A stretch of DNA of 64,000 nt from Stichopus chloronotus. Lineage: Eukaryota; Echinodermata; Holothuroidea; Aspidochirotida; Stichopodidae. Position 1 is the first letter of the stretch. The number at the start of each line of letters is the position of its first letter. A program made the translations under genes and the position numbers. The notes below the pieces were generated by a model, which ran no database searches, was not told the DNA's origin, and saw only the letters and a program-made list of their open reading frames with translations. The stretch covers positions 12,297,929-12,361,928 of the forward strand of contig CM037838.1 of the NCBI GenBank assembly GCA_021234535.1, given 5' to 3'. Below, piece after piece: positions 23,301 through 38,300 of the stretch.

Positions 23301-26300
23301 CGTATTTGACAGGTCGCACGTAACATTAAACAAATATGACAATGGACATTTTAGTTCGCTGTCTCCATAGGAAATCTGAGTTTTGAATGAATATCCTTCT
23401 GCATGGGTATCACAAAATCTTAAACTTACATTCTTCCTTCCTTCAAACCCCAACTTTTAAACACCCTTCATGGTTTGGACAATCTGAGATATTTTTACAA
23501 AGAATCTTACATTGAGATACGATGATTGCGAGATGACCCTAGCCAGTTGTCTCAGTCTCTCCTCAGATTCAAAGTTGTTCTCTGGGATGGAGACGTCATC
23601 GTACGACTCATCGTCGCTGTATTCGTCGTAGTAGTACGCCGGCGCACCGCCGCGAATCTCCCGTCTCGCCACTCTGCCACTGACGGATGGATGACGGTGA
23701 TGGATGGTCCTGGGATGTGGGTACGCTGGGTAGCGGCTGTCGACGCCCTTCCTTTGACCAAAGCAGATGACTAGGCCGAAGCAGCACACCATGAGCAAGA
23801 AGATGACGCTGGCCCCTCCCAGGATGATTGCCAGGAACTCGTAAAATTCAAGACCACCTGCAAGGAGGGAAGTGTTAGGGAGAAACCAATTGATTAATAT
23901 ATCAATTGACTATTCAAACAATTGGCTATAGCTAAACACAAACACTTTGATAAATGCCAAACAGCAAAGATATTGATATGACATACCATCTGGTTACTTA
24001 GTGACCACAAACATTTTAAGAAACACCAAAGAGCAACGAAATTGATTTGACACATCATCCGGTTCTTCAGTAACCACAAACACTGATGAACATCAATGAC
24101 ATTGATGTGATATACCATCCGGTTACTCAGTAACCACAAACACCACAAAGCCACAAACACCACAAACACCACAAGCAAACACCACAAACACCAGTAACCA
24201 CAAACACCAATGACATTGATATGACATACCATCCAATTACTCAGTGACCATAAACACTTAAAGGAACACCAAACAAAGATGAAATTGAAGTGAAGTTCTT
24301 CCTGGTTTTTCAATAACCACAAACACTGATAAACAACAACAACAGCAAAGACAGTGATGCAACATACCATCTGGTTCATCAGTAATCACAAACACTGTAG
24401 TAGATTCCTCTTCAGTGGTCTCCTCCGTTGTCACATTCTGGGTTGTTAGAGATTCTGTGGTTTCCTTTCTCCTACCAGCAACTGCCGACGTAGTCGCAAC
24501 CGTGGATTTTTCGTCGAGCATCGTCGACGGTGCTACGGTGGTAGTCATAAACACCGTTTCTTTCCCTGTGGTAGAGTCTGTGGTGGGTCTCTGGGTAACC
24601 TTCGTAGTGATAACTGGATTGATCTCCACGGTTACTGAAGTAATCTCCGTGGTGACCTCCGGTGCTATCGTCGTATCTAGGGACTGGCACTGGCTGCCAC
24701 CGTAACCATAGGGACACCTGAAGGAACAGTCAAATAGTTGCAGAGGTAAGGTCAAAATTAGTCCTCCCCCTTCCATTAACGAACGTCATCATTCAAGTCC
24801 CTACCCTTGTGACAACATTCTCTCGCTCTTATCTCCAGTTCTGATATTCTACCTTAAGTACTGGACAGAGTAATATTTGATAAATACTAGAAGGTCAAGA
24901 TTTTTACGGTGAATGTTACCCGATGAGCTCCTTCAGGGGTACTGGAAGTTGATACCTGACTTTGCAGTCGTTAGTGTTACTTGATGATGCACCTGGTACC
25001 AATATTCTTCATCAACAGAAACTAAACTGGAATCTGTATCTACGAAATCTGCCACCGGTATTACAAATCACAACAGTGTCTACATCTATTTTTTTATCAG
25101 GTTAACCACACTGGAAATGAACCCTGTTCAGATACTCAATTATTGGAAAATTGCATCAGAAATGAAATAAAATGATCAAAACTCTCAAGTCAATGTTTGG
25201 TGTTGATTTGTGAGTAGATTACAAAATGGTGAGGATGCAACACTCACATGCAGACGTAGGAACCTTGCACGACGGAGCAGTTGCCGTTATTACAATAGTT
25301 GTCTGGACACTCGGTCACAATGTCTGTGAAAGGAAGTAAACCAAGCAGCATATTGTTAATTACAAGCTGAGTGGACGATATGTGAAAAGGAGGCAATCAC
25401 AAAACAATAATAACAGAAATCCACAAAACAAAGGAAGATGCACATGATATTTTATTTCTGAGAGTAGCCAGTAAAAAGCAATGATAAAATTAGCACAGCA
25501 ATGAAAACATGAATAGCAGCTAATGACAACAAATGAACATGCTATGGTAGAAGACCTATGTCTGCAGCCAATGACAGCCAGGAAACAGGCAACGGTAGCC
25601 GAACTATGTGAATATCAAATGCAATGTATGAACAACAAGAACAGCATATGCACAGTGGTAGCATGGGGTGGCACTTGGTAGCATGTAAATGTAGCTATGG
25701 TAGATTTTGAATCTAGCAATCCAATAATGTGAATGAGCATCTTGTGACTAAAAATAAGAGATATATCTACTATTTCTACTTAAATTGTTGCAATGAAATT
25801 TAAAAAAAAGACAGCATCAACTTATCAATTATCCAGAAGAGGTTAAACTGCTATTCATGACTATTGTATTGTTACAGAAATGTTCACAAACTTACATCAT
25901 AACATTATCAACTAAAACAGTTTTCTAAATCGTTGCTGCTTTACATACGTGCATTCCAAAGTGGACACTGAACGTTTATAAATCTGAAATATCAGACTTG
26001 ATGAAGCAAATGAGGACCAATGAAATAGGTTATGTAACGCTAATGCAACATAGGCACATGAAAACAAAAATGCAAAATACCTGTTTGTTTTAGCATATAT
26101 TGCTGTCCAATGTAAGAGTCAATTCTTATAGTAATTGTATGTTTACAAGATAGTAATAACTAACTACACTTCTGTTTCGTCCATGTTCATTTTTCTTTGT
26201 CTCTACATCACGTAACAGCAAATCAGCCTGAACTTATCAATAAAACTGCATCATATCCATTACTAAAATCTCAGAAATATAAAGTGACCACAACACCAGT

Positions 26301-29300
26301 CTGATTTTACTCACTGTCAATCTCGACGGTGGAAGCGATGATGGTGAGATTGCCACCGGACTGTGTCCCTGTCAAGAGTATCCCGTCTCCAGCCCGCACA
26401 TCTTGAAGACCCGATACCAGGATGTCTTCCAGGGAAGTCGCATTCGTGGTCACATCAGTCTCAAAGAGTATCGTCCAGATCACCTGGATGCTACCGGAGG
26501 TGAAGCTATCCACGAAGCACTCGGCGATGTATTCCTGGAGATTGTCTTTGAAGAGGTAAAGGTATCGCACCTGAGGAGACGAAGAAACGGCCATCAGAGA
26601 GAAGACATCTTAGACTCACATCGATGGTCTGCCAGGAGACTGAGACCTCATCCGTGATGGTCAGACCGCACCACAGAGGATGGGTCCTCTAACAATCCAA
26701 TGGTGGAGTATAACAACTGCTAATTGATAGCATTTACAGCTACCATCAATGTCGGTAGGTTTCATCACTGAGGGGGCTGTATTAAATCTACTAACCATTG
26801 TACGGGTTGTAAACCAATTCTTATCAGTGGCAGAGCTGACAGATCAAATCTGTTTGATCACTGGGCAAGTTGTACCGAGTCACTTGAGGGTGCAATTTGT
26901 GCAAAGGACGGTGCCATCCACTTCATAATCCTACCTCCAACTATTTTGTCCAAGACCAGGGTGTACTTTGGTAGTTTTATCCATCAGGACGAAGATTGTA
27001 ATGTCCTTTAATATCCACTTTGGCAAATGTGTATCATATGTTGTTGATGACTGCTGTGAGATGACTGCTGACACCCTAAACCAAACAAGGGGGGTATCCT
27101 AACATTGCAGAATGGGGCAAAAACAAATGAGGGCTATCGTTCTTGTGATTGGGCAACAAGTGACAGTATATGAAAAATCTATGGGCATAAAATAAAAATG
27201 AAGGTTTGCGCCTTGAAACCAGTACCAGTAAAAGTGAATAAGTAATAAAAAATACAGTGAATGTATCAGTTTTGGACTTGCCTGGATATGGAGATGGCAG
27301 CAAACTCCCCAGACGCACACAATACCAAGAAAAGTCAACTCAGTCACTTGGGTCACTGTTTGGCTCAAGAAATAGTACCCAATTTGCAAACTTCTACTTA
27401 CGCTCTCACAAACTTTGTTCTCGAGGATTGTGAACTCCAGCGATGTACTGTCGCTGTAAACGTCCCTGAAGGTGGCGTCCTCCGCGATTTCGTTGACCTC
27501 GATGATGGTGAACTGACCCTGGAATGCCTTGAACACTGCAGAGGGAGAGGACACGTAAAACTGAAGTGATTTGAAGCCATCACCATGGAAAAGTTATAAT
27601 TTCTCCCAACATATGGGCTGCCACAATCTTCCTACACTGAACTATTTTAATTTCTGCTCTGACCTAAAGTAACACTCAGTCAAATTTCAAATATAATGTT
27701 TCACAGGCACAAGTGAGTTAAAGTTTGGCTAATGTATCACATATGGAGTACTGAATCAGATCCCATGTTGCAATCAAGTCAATAAAGATACAAGGCTGGC
27801 GATACTAATCTCATGCAGACATAATCAACAGAATAACACTAACAGGATAAACCATAAAACCTTGATACAAACTATGGCCAATGAGAATATTCAACCAATG
27901 TCAAACTCATCATTTGGCACAGCAATCAAATCTTAGAGAATCTACTCACATATGCACTCGGCGTCCACTCTGAAGTATCCCGCTTCTCGTCTACAATCAC
28001 ATGTGAACCCTCCTCTGGTGTTCACGCAGACCTCACCCTCTCCAGAGCAGGGATCACCATCGCACTCGTCGATATCTGAGAAGAAATGTTGGGAGAATTT
28101 TGATGATGCTAACCTGCTACAGAAGGCAAATTCTAAAGATTTTGGTTGCTAGCAAACATCATCCTCTGCAACAAACAGCAGCAACTATGAGAAGAAATGT
28201 ACTCCTGAGAGGAACTTGATGAACATCCAATGCCATAATATTCAAAGATACAGCGACCGTGTATTGCTGAGAAATATGCACTGCTAACAAGACTAACAAC
28301 AAGAAAGGAGTGAAAGATTTTCTGAGTTTGGGTCATTTAATGATGGCTAAACTTGCTCAGCAATTGGGCTACACGTTAATAACTTCACAACTTAATAACT
28401 TCTCAAAGTTAAAGGTGGATGAAAACAACGAGAGCTCTGGCAAGGTTAGCATTCTCATTAAATGGAACCTGCTGATGATATTGGATCAATTATAAAAATT
28501 TCAATATCATCTATTCAGTGTAAATACAAGTTAAACTTCAGTCCTTTGTCCATGACACTTATTGAATATTAAAGTCAGAGTGCAATCTTGAACAGGTATC
28601 TGTATCACCTGGGAATGACAAGTAACCATGGACATGTACCACTTTATGCCTGATTTTCAAGAGACATCAGACAAAATAAAACTAGTCTTTTCTTAAAATC
28701 TCCCATGTATAATCCTTGTCAACCTTCATAATTTTCTGTGATAAACCAGATGCCTTCATCAGTTCAGGACGAATAATAAAGTGAATAATGGGATATTAAC
28801 AGGACATTCATTTATTTCACTCACTGCTGTATGAGAGGACCTCCAATGTACGACTAAAAGATGATAGCTTAGCTTGACAAATGAGCGTGGGCCTATACGC
28901 TGCTCTTCTCAAATGTCTTTGATTTTCTGTTCTCTCTGAGTACGGCGCCACAGACCTAATATGGTTACTTCTGACACAATCGTTACTGTCACCTTTAACT
29001 TACCGCGGTCTCATTATTGGCCAAGCATTTTAATCAGTCTGTCTACATTCCTTCTTAACTATTGACTGCAAATTTAAATGCAATGTAAACATTGAGGCTA
29101 ACACTGATCATTCCTCAGACTAAAATTCCACCGTTCCTTGTTTACCAGTTTACACAAAAACGCCAAAAGTGGGTAAGTACTGTCACTTTCAGTGGACATT
29201 TTTAACTTTTCTGACGCCACTTTCCTGATTACGGAATACCTTTTGCTTGAGAAAATGCCTAAAGGTGCCTTGCTATTGGCTATGAACTCACCTCTGCAGG

Positions 29301-32300
29301 AGGCGAACCCGTCTCCCATGAAGCCATCGTTACATTCGCAGGTATAGTTGAAGCTGGTGCCGAGGAATATACACATCGCATTGTCTGTGCAGTTGTCCGT
29401 CTGTTCCTCGCAGGGATTCATGACTGTAACAGGGGAACATGATATGAAAGATTCTTCATTGACTGACACGGTGATCACTGTTAATTATCATTAGCTAATA
29501 TGAATATCAATTTTTTTTTAAATTTGCTACCATCCCATTGTCAGCTGTTTCCATTTTCCACTGCAAGTATACAATCTGTGACCAGAAATCCATTTTGTCT
29601 GTAACCCCTTAAAGTGCTTTGCGGGTGAAGAAGAAATTTCAACATTTTTAAAAATTAGGGTAACTTTTCCTCTCTTCGTTAGGGACACTCTTATCTCCAT
29701 TACATATCAATAAACAGCTCAACTTCAGAGAGCACACTCTTTTTGTCAGTAATTTGAAAAGATATTTTATGACACTGGAGACAATTAAAATTCTTCACCA
29801 GACCGGGCTTTCTTAACACCAACACCTTTGGTTATGAACAACCTAGTGTAATGCTTGAAGCAGCCTACTAAGCTACTGGTAATATGCTCTCTTCGTTGAG
29901 AATCGCTTAGCTTCGCTTCACTGAAATCTTTCTTCATCTGCCATCCTCACCTGGGTCTCCTACTATCAAGGTATTCCTCAAGATGATGCTATCTGGTTTC
30001 ACCACGTTGTTGTCTCGTCCCGTCAGCTGCATCATGAAGTCCTCTTCCACCATCTCGATGGTCATTGACGTGTTTATCGACAAGTCTGCGGTGAATTTCA
30101 GGTCCAAGCCTTCCTCGGTCAGCTCGCACGTTCGTATGGTCACCCCTAGGAAATCTGACAGACCGGACTCTTCGAAAAGCGATACCAGCTGCCAATGGCA
30201 AATGAAAAGTTTTTGTAGTTATGACCAAAGCTTGTGCGATGGTTCTGTCTTGTTAGCTCAGATTAAAGCATGCCTACATTTGACCGTTCAATTCCCACGC
30301 AAAGGAATCATATAGTAAAGCGTTCACATTACTTAGCGAACAAGCCCACGGATATTTCAATCACTTAACTTCTCTTCAATTTTACTGATATTCCACAATT
30401 GTTTCACTATCACTTTCACTATTTCACAGTAACTCTCTTTTTCATTACTTACATACAACAATTACAATAAACTTCAATATCTTTTGGTATTTCAGCATTG
30501 TTTTTTATTTTGGTGATTATCTTTGATTGTTATGATATAAGAAATATCTCCTTCCTCAGTGAAATAAATCAAAACCAGTTTCACTTACAAAACCAGTTTC
30601 CTGTAAAAGCATTATTAGTATAATTCACAAACAGCTTAGCTCTGGAATGCAGTTTTCCCTGAATACTATCAGATTATCTGAAAAACATTAAAATGGCAGC
30701 ATTTAGTTCTGTTTCCTCCAAAGATATAGTGAGATATTTATTGAACAAAGTATCGGGCCATACGTCTTTCATGTAGGAATGTTGAAGGCAGAATTCCTTT
30801 GCCAAACAGGCAAAGACGCTGCCTGCTATTGTTTGGCTTCATTTGTTTGATGTGTGAGCAATGTTACCCTGATGTCATTCTAGTTTATCTATTTCTATGA
30901 GATAGCCAAAACTCACATCTTCTTGCAGCTGAGTTTTCAGTTCGTCTCTGTTCCCGGGGAGAAACCTTGTGAGGACTTCAACTCCTTTGATGTCTGTGAA
31001 GACAGCTTGGACGGCGAAAGGCTTTGATACTGAGGGGAATCGGTTGTAACAGAGAGGGAGCAATGAAAGTATCTTTTCGCAATTCTCACGACGATAACTT
31101 CCAGTGAACTTTGAACACAAATAGTAACCACAAAGTATAATACAAGTTGTTGGTACCAATATAAGAAATACTAAACACTGACGGTATCAACAAGAAAAAC
31201 ATGCCAGGGAAGAAACAAGAAACTAGCAAAATTGTTCAAAGTAAAGTAAACAGATGAACAAAGTTACCTCCACAAGACCCTGAAACATTGTAGAATCCTG
31301 TCTGGCAGATGCAATTGAAGCCACCCTCTGTATTTTCACATCTGGAGTTAGTGATACCATTGCAGGGTCTGGTCAAGCATTCATCGACATCTACAGGAAG
31401 AGAAAACAAAAATGGATGGATGGATCGACCAATCGATCGTTGGCTATAAAATGAATTTGAAACAAAAGAGACAAAACTGTAATAAAGGAGTGAAAAATAA
31501 TCATAAATTTGATCATTAACTCAATCATGGCTACTAAGAAAGCAAAACCCAGCGTTTAAATCACTGAAATGTATGTGGTATGCCAAAAACTGGTACACAA
31601 AAATGACTCTGTATTACAAGTTGTCCTCTGGTGAAGCTTCCTCGTCTGTGTAGGTGATATGGAAATACGGATGGTTTCATAGTTTGTGGTTTGCAATTTT
31701 TTGTCTCTGTGATAAGTTGCTGTAAAGCTTGTCCATTCCTGACAAAGTCACATGGTGTGTGTGTTCTGCTGCAATTTTGTTATAATTTGGTCATATATTG
31801 TGCATCTTAACCATAACTTCACTTTTGCGGACGTACATTGCAAGTGAAGGTAAGCTGCATGTTGGGATGCTATACTTGGCTATTTAAAATGCTGACAAGT
31901 AAAAGCATGCTGACATAGAGACAGAACTATCAGTTATAAAAGGAAAGTAATATTTCTCTAGTCATTCAATCTGCTACTGCATCAACATACCTCAGAAACT
32001 CAAAATTGATGTAAAAAAAAAAAACTTTTAAACTGCTGGCAAACAGAGTGACATGAAACATTAGCATAGTTGAGGCAATTGATCCCTCCCTGCAGGGCAG
32101 ACCAATATATGACCATCTTTTTTTATGCCATATAACCATTTTGAGTGATAAGGAATCACGAACTCTCTCGAGCAGAAGTCTGTAACACATGAAGCACTTT
32201 GGGGCAATATGACATAGAAATTAAAAGATTTTCTCTTTGATACATGCCCTGCAGTGAAGTGTAAAGAATTACAAATTATGACTATCCTAAGCCAATTTTG

Positions 32301-35300
32301 CTTCTGGCTACTGCATGTCAATGCAAGACATGATCAAAACAGCAAAACCATGAAGTTGGGACACACAAATAATACAAAACAGTCTCACCTGAACAGGTGC
32401 CGTTGACATCCTCGAAGCCTTCGTCGCAGGTACAGAAGAAGGAGCCGAAGGTGTTCACGCATATTTGGTTCGCTCCACAAGGGGTCAGCATGCACTCGTC
32501 AAAGTCTACCAGTGGGTAAAGCAAAACCTCACACTTTAAATCAATTTTATTTAATGACTGTCTCTATTTAATCATACCAAGCAGAGACAGACAGAGAGAG
32601 AGTGAGACAGACAGACAGACAGAGAGAGAGGGAGACAGAGAGACAAACAGACAGAAAGGGTCCACTTGCAAGAATTTATAATAAAACATTATTCACAAAC
32701 AATGCCATGAATTGATGAGATACTAAGGCATGTAATTCAAAGTGATGAAACATTTCTATAACAACATGAGACCTTTTAAAGATAATTAAGCATTTTACAA
32801 CATACTATAATAATTACATTACGTCCCATGACCTTTGCACATTCAATCTTTAAATTTGACAAATTTAATCGTAAGTCATATCAGGTAATTTAGCTTTTTG
32901 ACATCAGTCCCTGCTCATGAAACACAATCGCAGTCTTTTTGTCCCCTCACAGCTTCTCTCCTGAATCTGTGAAATTGCTTAGTTTGGAGAGCAGAGCAGT
33001 CAACTAACCCAAAATTTTTTTAACCTGAATCCTTTATTATTGAAGAGGTTCCAAGAAATGAAGTTAAGTTTCCAAAATTGCAAACCCTGAAAGTTTTTTT
33101 CTCATTCCTTAAAACAACTGCTTGACAGACTTTGGTAAAGTTAGAGGTTCTTTCAACCCTACTTATCACCAGAACAGACAGCCATGACTCACCCTCGCAG
33201 TCGACGCCTGCGACGGCACCAACGGACACATATCCGCTGGGACAGGTGCAGTAGTAACTTCCATCATTGTTGGTGCAATCCGCCAGAGGATGGCAGTCGT
33301 TAGCTCCTTGGCATTCGTTGATGTCTGCAGGAACACAAAAAAGGAATGGATCGATCACAGCGATAGGGTATTCAATGGATAGATAATGGACCACAGAGCA
33401 TGGATCTATAGCACATGGCTGGTCATACATCAGTGATAAATCTTTTTAGCATTTCTCTTTTTGGCACCAGCAGAGCTTCTAGAAATCATTCTCTAACCAA
33501 GCAGGCTGCCAGTCACTCACAGGATCTACAGCATGTACCTACCAGTACAGTTGACTCCCTCCCCAGCGTATCCTTTGTTACAGGTGCAGTTGAAGCCTCC
33601 GACGAAGTTGGTGCAAGTGGCATCATCGCTGCATTCGTCCAAGTTCTCCACACACTCTTCGACGTCGTCGCAGCTGATGAATCCATCGCCGCGGTAACCG
33701 CTGTCGCAGTTGCACTGGTAACTGCCCAATAGGTTAACACAGAGGCTGTTGACCACACAGCTGTTTGATGTATCACACTCATTGGTATCTGTTGAAAGTA
33801 AAACAAAGGAGTAAAATGATGATGACTGATCCGAAACGGAATGTTACAGTTGAAATAAAAATCCAACGAGTGAGCAAAGCCATCATTTCATAAAAAAAAA
33901 AAAAAAAAAAAACAGAGGAATATGGCCATGCGTGTTATGCATTCAATTCCTAGAGAAATCAGAATGAAAGAAGACAACCTAAATTTGTATCATTTGTTTA
34001 CCTACCTTCACAATACATTCCATTTCATGAGAGGCCAAAATGAAACAATATATATCTCTAAGCTTGTACAATTCGTCCACCACCTTCAAAAGATGTTCCA
34101 TTCCATCCCAGCAATGGCCAAATTGAGAGATAAATCTATGTCCGTGCCATTTGATCGCCTATAGCTTCAAAAGGTATGTTACATTCCCACATCTGAAGAC
34201 ACATAATGAAACATGTTGCTCTGATTTGTTTACCTACCTTCCAAATATGTCCCATTCCTAAAGAACCAACATGAATCAAGATTAATCTTAGTTTGTCCAC
34301 CTACCTTCACAATATGTTCCATTTCCAAAGAAGCCAGCAGCACAACGGCAGAGGAAGCTTCCTTCTTGATTTTCACAGTCGGCGTTAGGATCGCAGCCGG
34401 CTGCTTGAGGATCGCTGTCGGGCAGGCTACACTCGTCGACGTCTACGAGAGGAAAAAACAAACAAAGAAAGGTCAAAATGATGAAAGCAAAATGAAGTCA
34501 ATCCAGAAGGATGAGAATTGTCTGATTTCTTTAAAGGAATACTGTAGCAAGTCCTAAGACGTCATATTTTAACCACTGCCTTTGGCACGTAATTATGTAC
34601 ATTGAAGTCTTCTTTTCATTCTTTTAGTATTTTATTTTTGTTCTTTTGTTTATTATTATTTGGTTTTAAGAACTGCCTTTTTTTGAGACGTTTCAAATAT
34701 TTGCCAAACGGTTATCAGAGAATATGTTAATTGTATCTTGTTGTTTGTATTATTCTTTTGTGTTTTCATTTTTTATCGATGTTTGACATTCTATTTTATA
34801 TATCGATGTTTGATATTCTATTTTAAATATATATGCCTTTGATCACTGGTAAGTGTGGAATTGTGCACTTAATAGATGAAATTATTATTGTTATTACTAA
34901 GGCTACAGCATCTGAGATGTACATAGTCTTGGCACTTCACTTCATTGCTAGCATCTGTGGTGTCTAACTTGCCAAAAGTACAAAACAGGCTCACCTGAGG
35001 AACAAGTACGTTTAGTTTTCCCATCAAATGACTTTTAAGAGTCACTGTAGCAACCAACCATGAACTAGAGTCAGAATTTACTTACCAGAGCAAATTCTTC
35101 CATTGCCTTGGTAACCATCATTGCAGGTACAGATGAAGGAACCAATCAAGTTTACACAAGTGGCATCTGAGGAACAGTTTGTAAACCCCTCACATTCATC
35201 AATATCTGTGAAAGGCCAAAGACAGGATATCCGAAATAAAGCAAGTGATTTCGAAAGCTGATATCAAAATCCTGAAAAAGCCTGATTTGTTCATAGAAAA

Positions 35301-38300
35301 AAACGAATTTTACTAAATCTTGGGAGCAGAAAAAGGAGAAAACATGAAGAGGATATTACTGACTGTCAAGCAGCAGAGACATAGAAAAAAAAACCACACA
35401 TAAAAAGAACAACAAGATAACGTGGCAGGTTGAGGATGCATCATATCCATCTTTGTTGTGCTCTGACTATTGTTAATTCTTTGTATTGTACATACAGCTA
35501 AAAAGCGGTTAATTAGTGACAGGCGCAGGGGGCGGTATTGGGGGGTGAGGTGAGGTAAAGAAGGCGATCACCCTGAACTTATGCATATTTTTTGTATTTG
35601 TTAATGTTTATTTCTCATGATATTGCTAATAGTTCACCCCTATTTTTAATTTACTTGGAACTTACAACGCCTGACAAGTTACATTTCCACTGATGTAGAA
35701 GACATTTTTGGCCAATATTTTCTGGTTAGCTTTGTGCTAACCTGTGGTGATACTATACTTTAGACAGTCCATCAAGCAATGTTGCGCTTTCCTTGAAAAA
35801 ATTTCTAGCTGATGTTCAAGTTTAGTGTGCTCACTACACAAAATGCTAGGCAGTTGAGTTTCTCATCTCTTTCACTTGACTTGAAAAGTATTTGAAAAAC
35901 AAGACATACCAGAAGTGACCGTTACGTTAGCAACGGAAGAAGAGGTTGTCATCAGCTGACAAATGGCAAAACAGAAAGGGAGTTACTCACCCATGCAAAA
36001 AGTGCCATTGCCCACAAATCCACTGTTACACTCACAGGTGAATGAACCCTCTTGGTTGCTGCAGGTAGCATCCTCATGGCAGGGGCTCATCAAACACTCG
36101 TCAACATCTGTTAAATTTGAAGAAATCTATCATCTTACATCTAGATTTAGATGCTCCTGTCCGGCTGAAACCTCCAGAGGTATTTATCTTAACGGCTGGG
36201 TAAAAGTGTATTTGCCTCAATGTGTAGACAACCAGACATGTAGTCTGATTATCTTTCTACAGATTTCCCTCACAAAGTTCACGGCCAATGTAACCACTTT
36301 CATTGAGACTAAAGAATTAATTCTAATGTAAAATTCACTCACGCAGAAATTCTAGGATACTCTGTACTTTTTTATTCAATTTCCGTAGCATAGTGAGTTA
36401 ACTTCCTGGCAAATGAACATTTAAGCAATCTTTGAGGCAAAACATGTCAGTCAGCATAGAAGTCAAGGAGTGCACAGTAGCTGACAATGTAACACTTAAT
36501 TTTCTTATTATTGCAGTTACAATTGGAAAGAAAATAAAAAGAGACAATTACTGTGTTATAACCATTACTCATTCTTCCGCAAGAAAGATGGTACAAAGTT
36601 CCCTCCATAATACTTTAAGTGTTACAGCCTCGTGGACAGTACAGCAAAAATAGCTATCTGATAGGGACAAGACTTCTCCTTTCAATCACTGAATATCACA
36701 AGCTACCTGCTTTGTCCAGGTTAAAACGTAAGGAGTAACTTAATGAAGATGTTTGACATACAAAACAATGCTCTCTGTTTGTCTATCGTTGAATGCCTCT
36801 AAACATCTGACAGAGAGGTCTGAGAAACAAAAGGATACTCTCGCTCCAGATAATTAATGATGTCTAGTAACGGCCCAACAGAGAAGACATCTACAACATA
36901 ATTAGCGACTGCATAAGAACCAGTGGAAACAGCTAACCACTACAATAGGGTTTAGGGTAGAGGAAAAGATACCATCTGAGCTATATGCATAAAGTGATGA
37001 ATCCAGCAGTGATAGAGTTGCTATATCTTTGCCCTTCCACTCTTCCAATAAAACACAACAAGTTTCCTACAGTATGGACATTGTGAAAGCTTTACAATGC
37101 CATTGAATATCATGCATATACCAACAATAACATATATTTACCCAAGCATGTAAATCCAGTGCCTGCAAAACCATCCATGCAGTAACAAGTGTAAGAGCCA
37201 AGTGTGTTGTTACAGACGCCTTGAGGACTACAGTCGTTGTCGCCGAGGCACTCGTTGATGTCTGTGTAAAGGTTAAAATGAAATGTTGCCGTAAACAAAG
37301 ATCTATTTGAGACCCTTGCTAGCTTCCACAAATTTGAAGATGCACCTTTATCAAAAATTTACTTCAACTATCAAGTTATTAGCTACTTTTGTTTTGGGGT
37401 TTTCTTTAAACCAGTTTTCCATAGGCTAGATGAAGTTAATCAGTTTACAAAATATGGTTTGTATCGGGTACCCAGGTAATCAAACGATGATGGCATGACC
37501 TGATTCTGAATCACTGCCATGATCGAGTTTCATCAACCTATGCTGCTGTACAAGCAACAAAATTAAGTGTATATCTAACTTGAGACTAACTAATTTATTG
37601 TCATGCCAATACATATAAAGATAAATGTTATGTTTAACTTGTACAGCAACATATTGTAATATGACTCCATTACAGACTCAGAACCTGACAAAGTTATTTT
37701 TCGGGTACATGACTGACTGTGGAAGTAGGGTGCCTGCCGCGTCCAAAATGTGCAAACACTTTTTCAAAACCTCTAGGCCATTTTCAGGACTGGTAGGCCG
37801 TGGTATAGGGATGCCTTTTATTCGACAGCACATTCATGACGTCGACAGATTTTACCTTGACAGACGGAACCGTTCCTGACAAATCCTGTATTGCACATGC
37901 AGCGGAAACCTCCGACCTCGTTGATGCAAGTGGAGCTCGTGTCGTCGCAGTCGTCGAGTTCCTCCGCGCACTCGTCGATGTCTGGAGGATGGAAAAGACG
38001 AGCAGAAACTGATGGTCAGATGACTCGTGCAAAAATATAAATATGCATAAAAGGTAAACTGTGGACATTGAGGAAATTTATACAATGTTCTGAGTAATGA
38101 CCGACTTATCCATAAGACTGAAGACATATTGTGATTTCTTACTTAAAACTCTGTTTATTTTAAACTTGTTTACTTTTAAATTTGGTTCACACACAGAAGA
38201 CTTAAACTTGATGACTACATGTCCCTGGATGCATGTCTCAATTTATCTGAGAATCATCAGATCTATTGATTGGTTGGTACTTACCCAAGCAGGATCTTTC

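Noticed and set aside
23894..24379. 161-residue minus-strand ORF with repeating WLLKNR/WSLSNQ segments
   Set aside because: Wrong-frame reading of the tandem copies of an exon end; not a protein repeat.
29951..31029. Self-cleavage site in SEA domain 1
   Set aside because: The turn reads EEGLDL with no G-S pair, so cleavage of the MUC1 type is not expected.
34869..35057. Extra exon or exon-end copy next to the EGF exon at 35086
   Set aside because: A GTGAGC donor-like site is present but similarity to the exon end is too weak.
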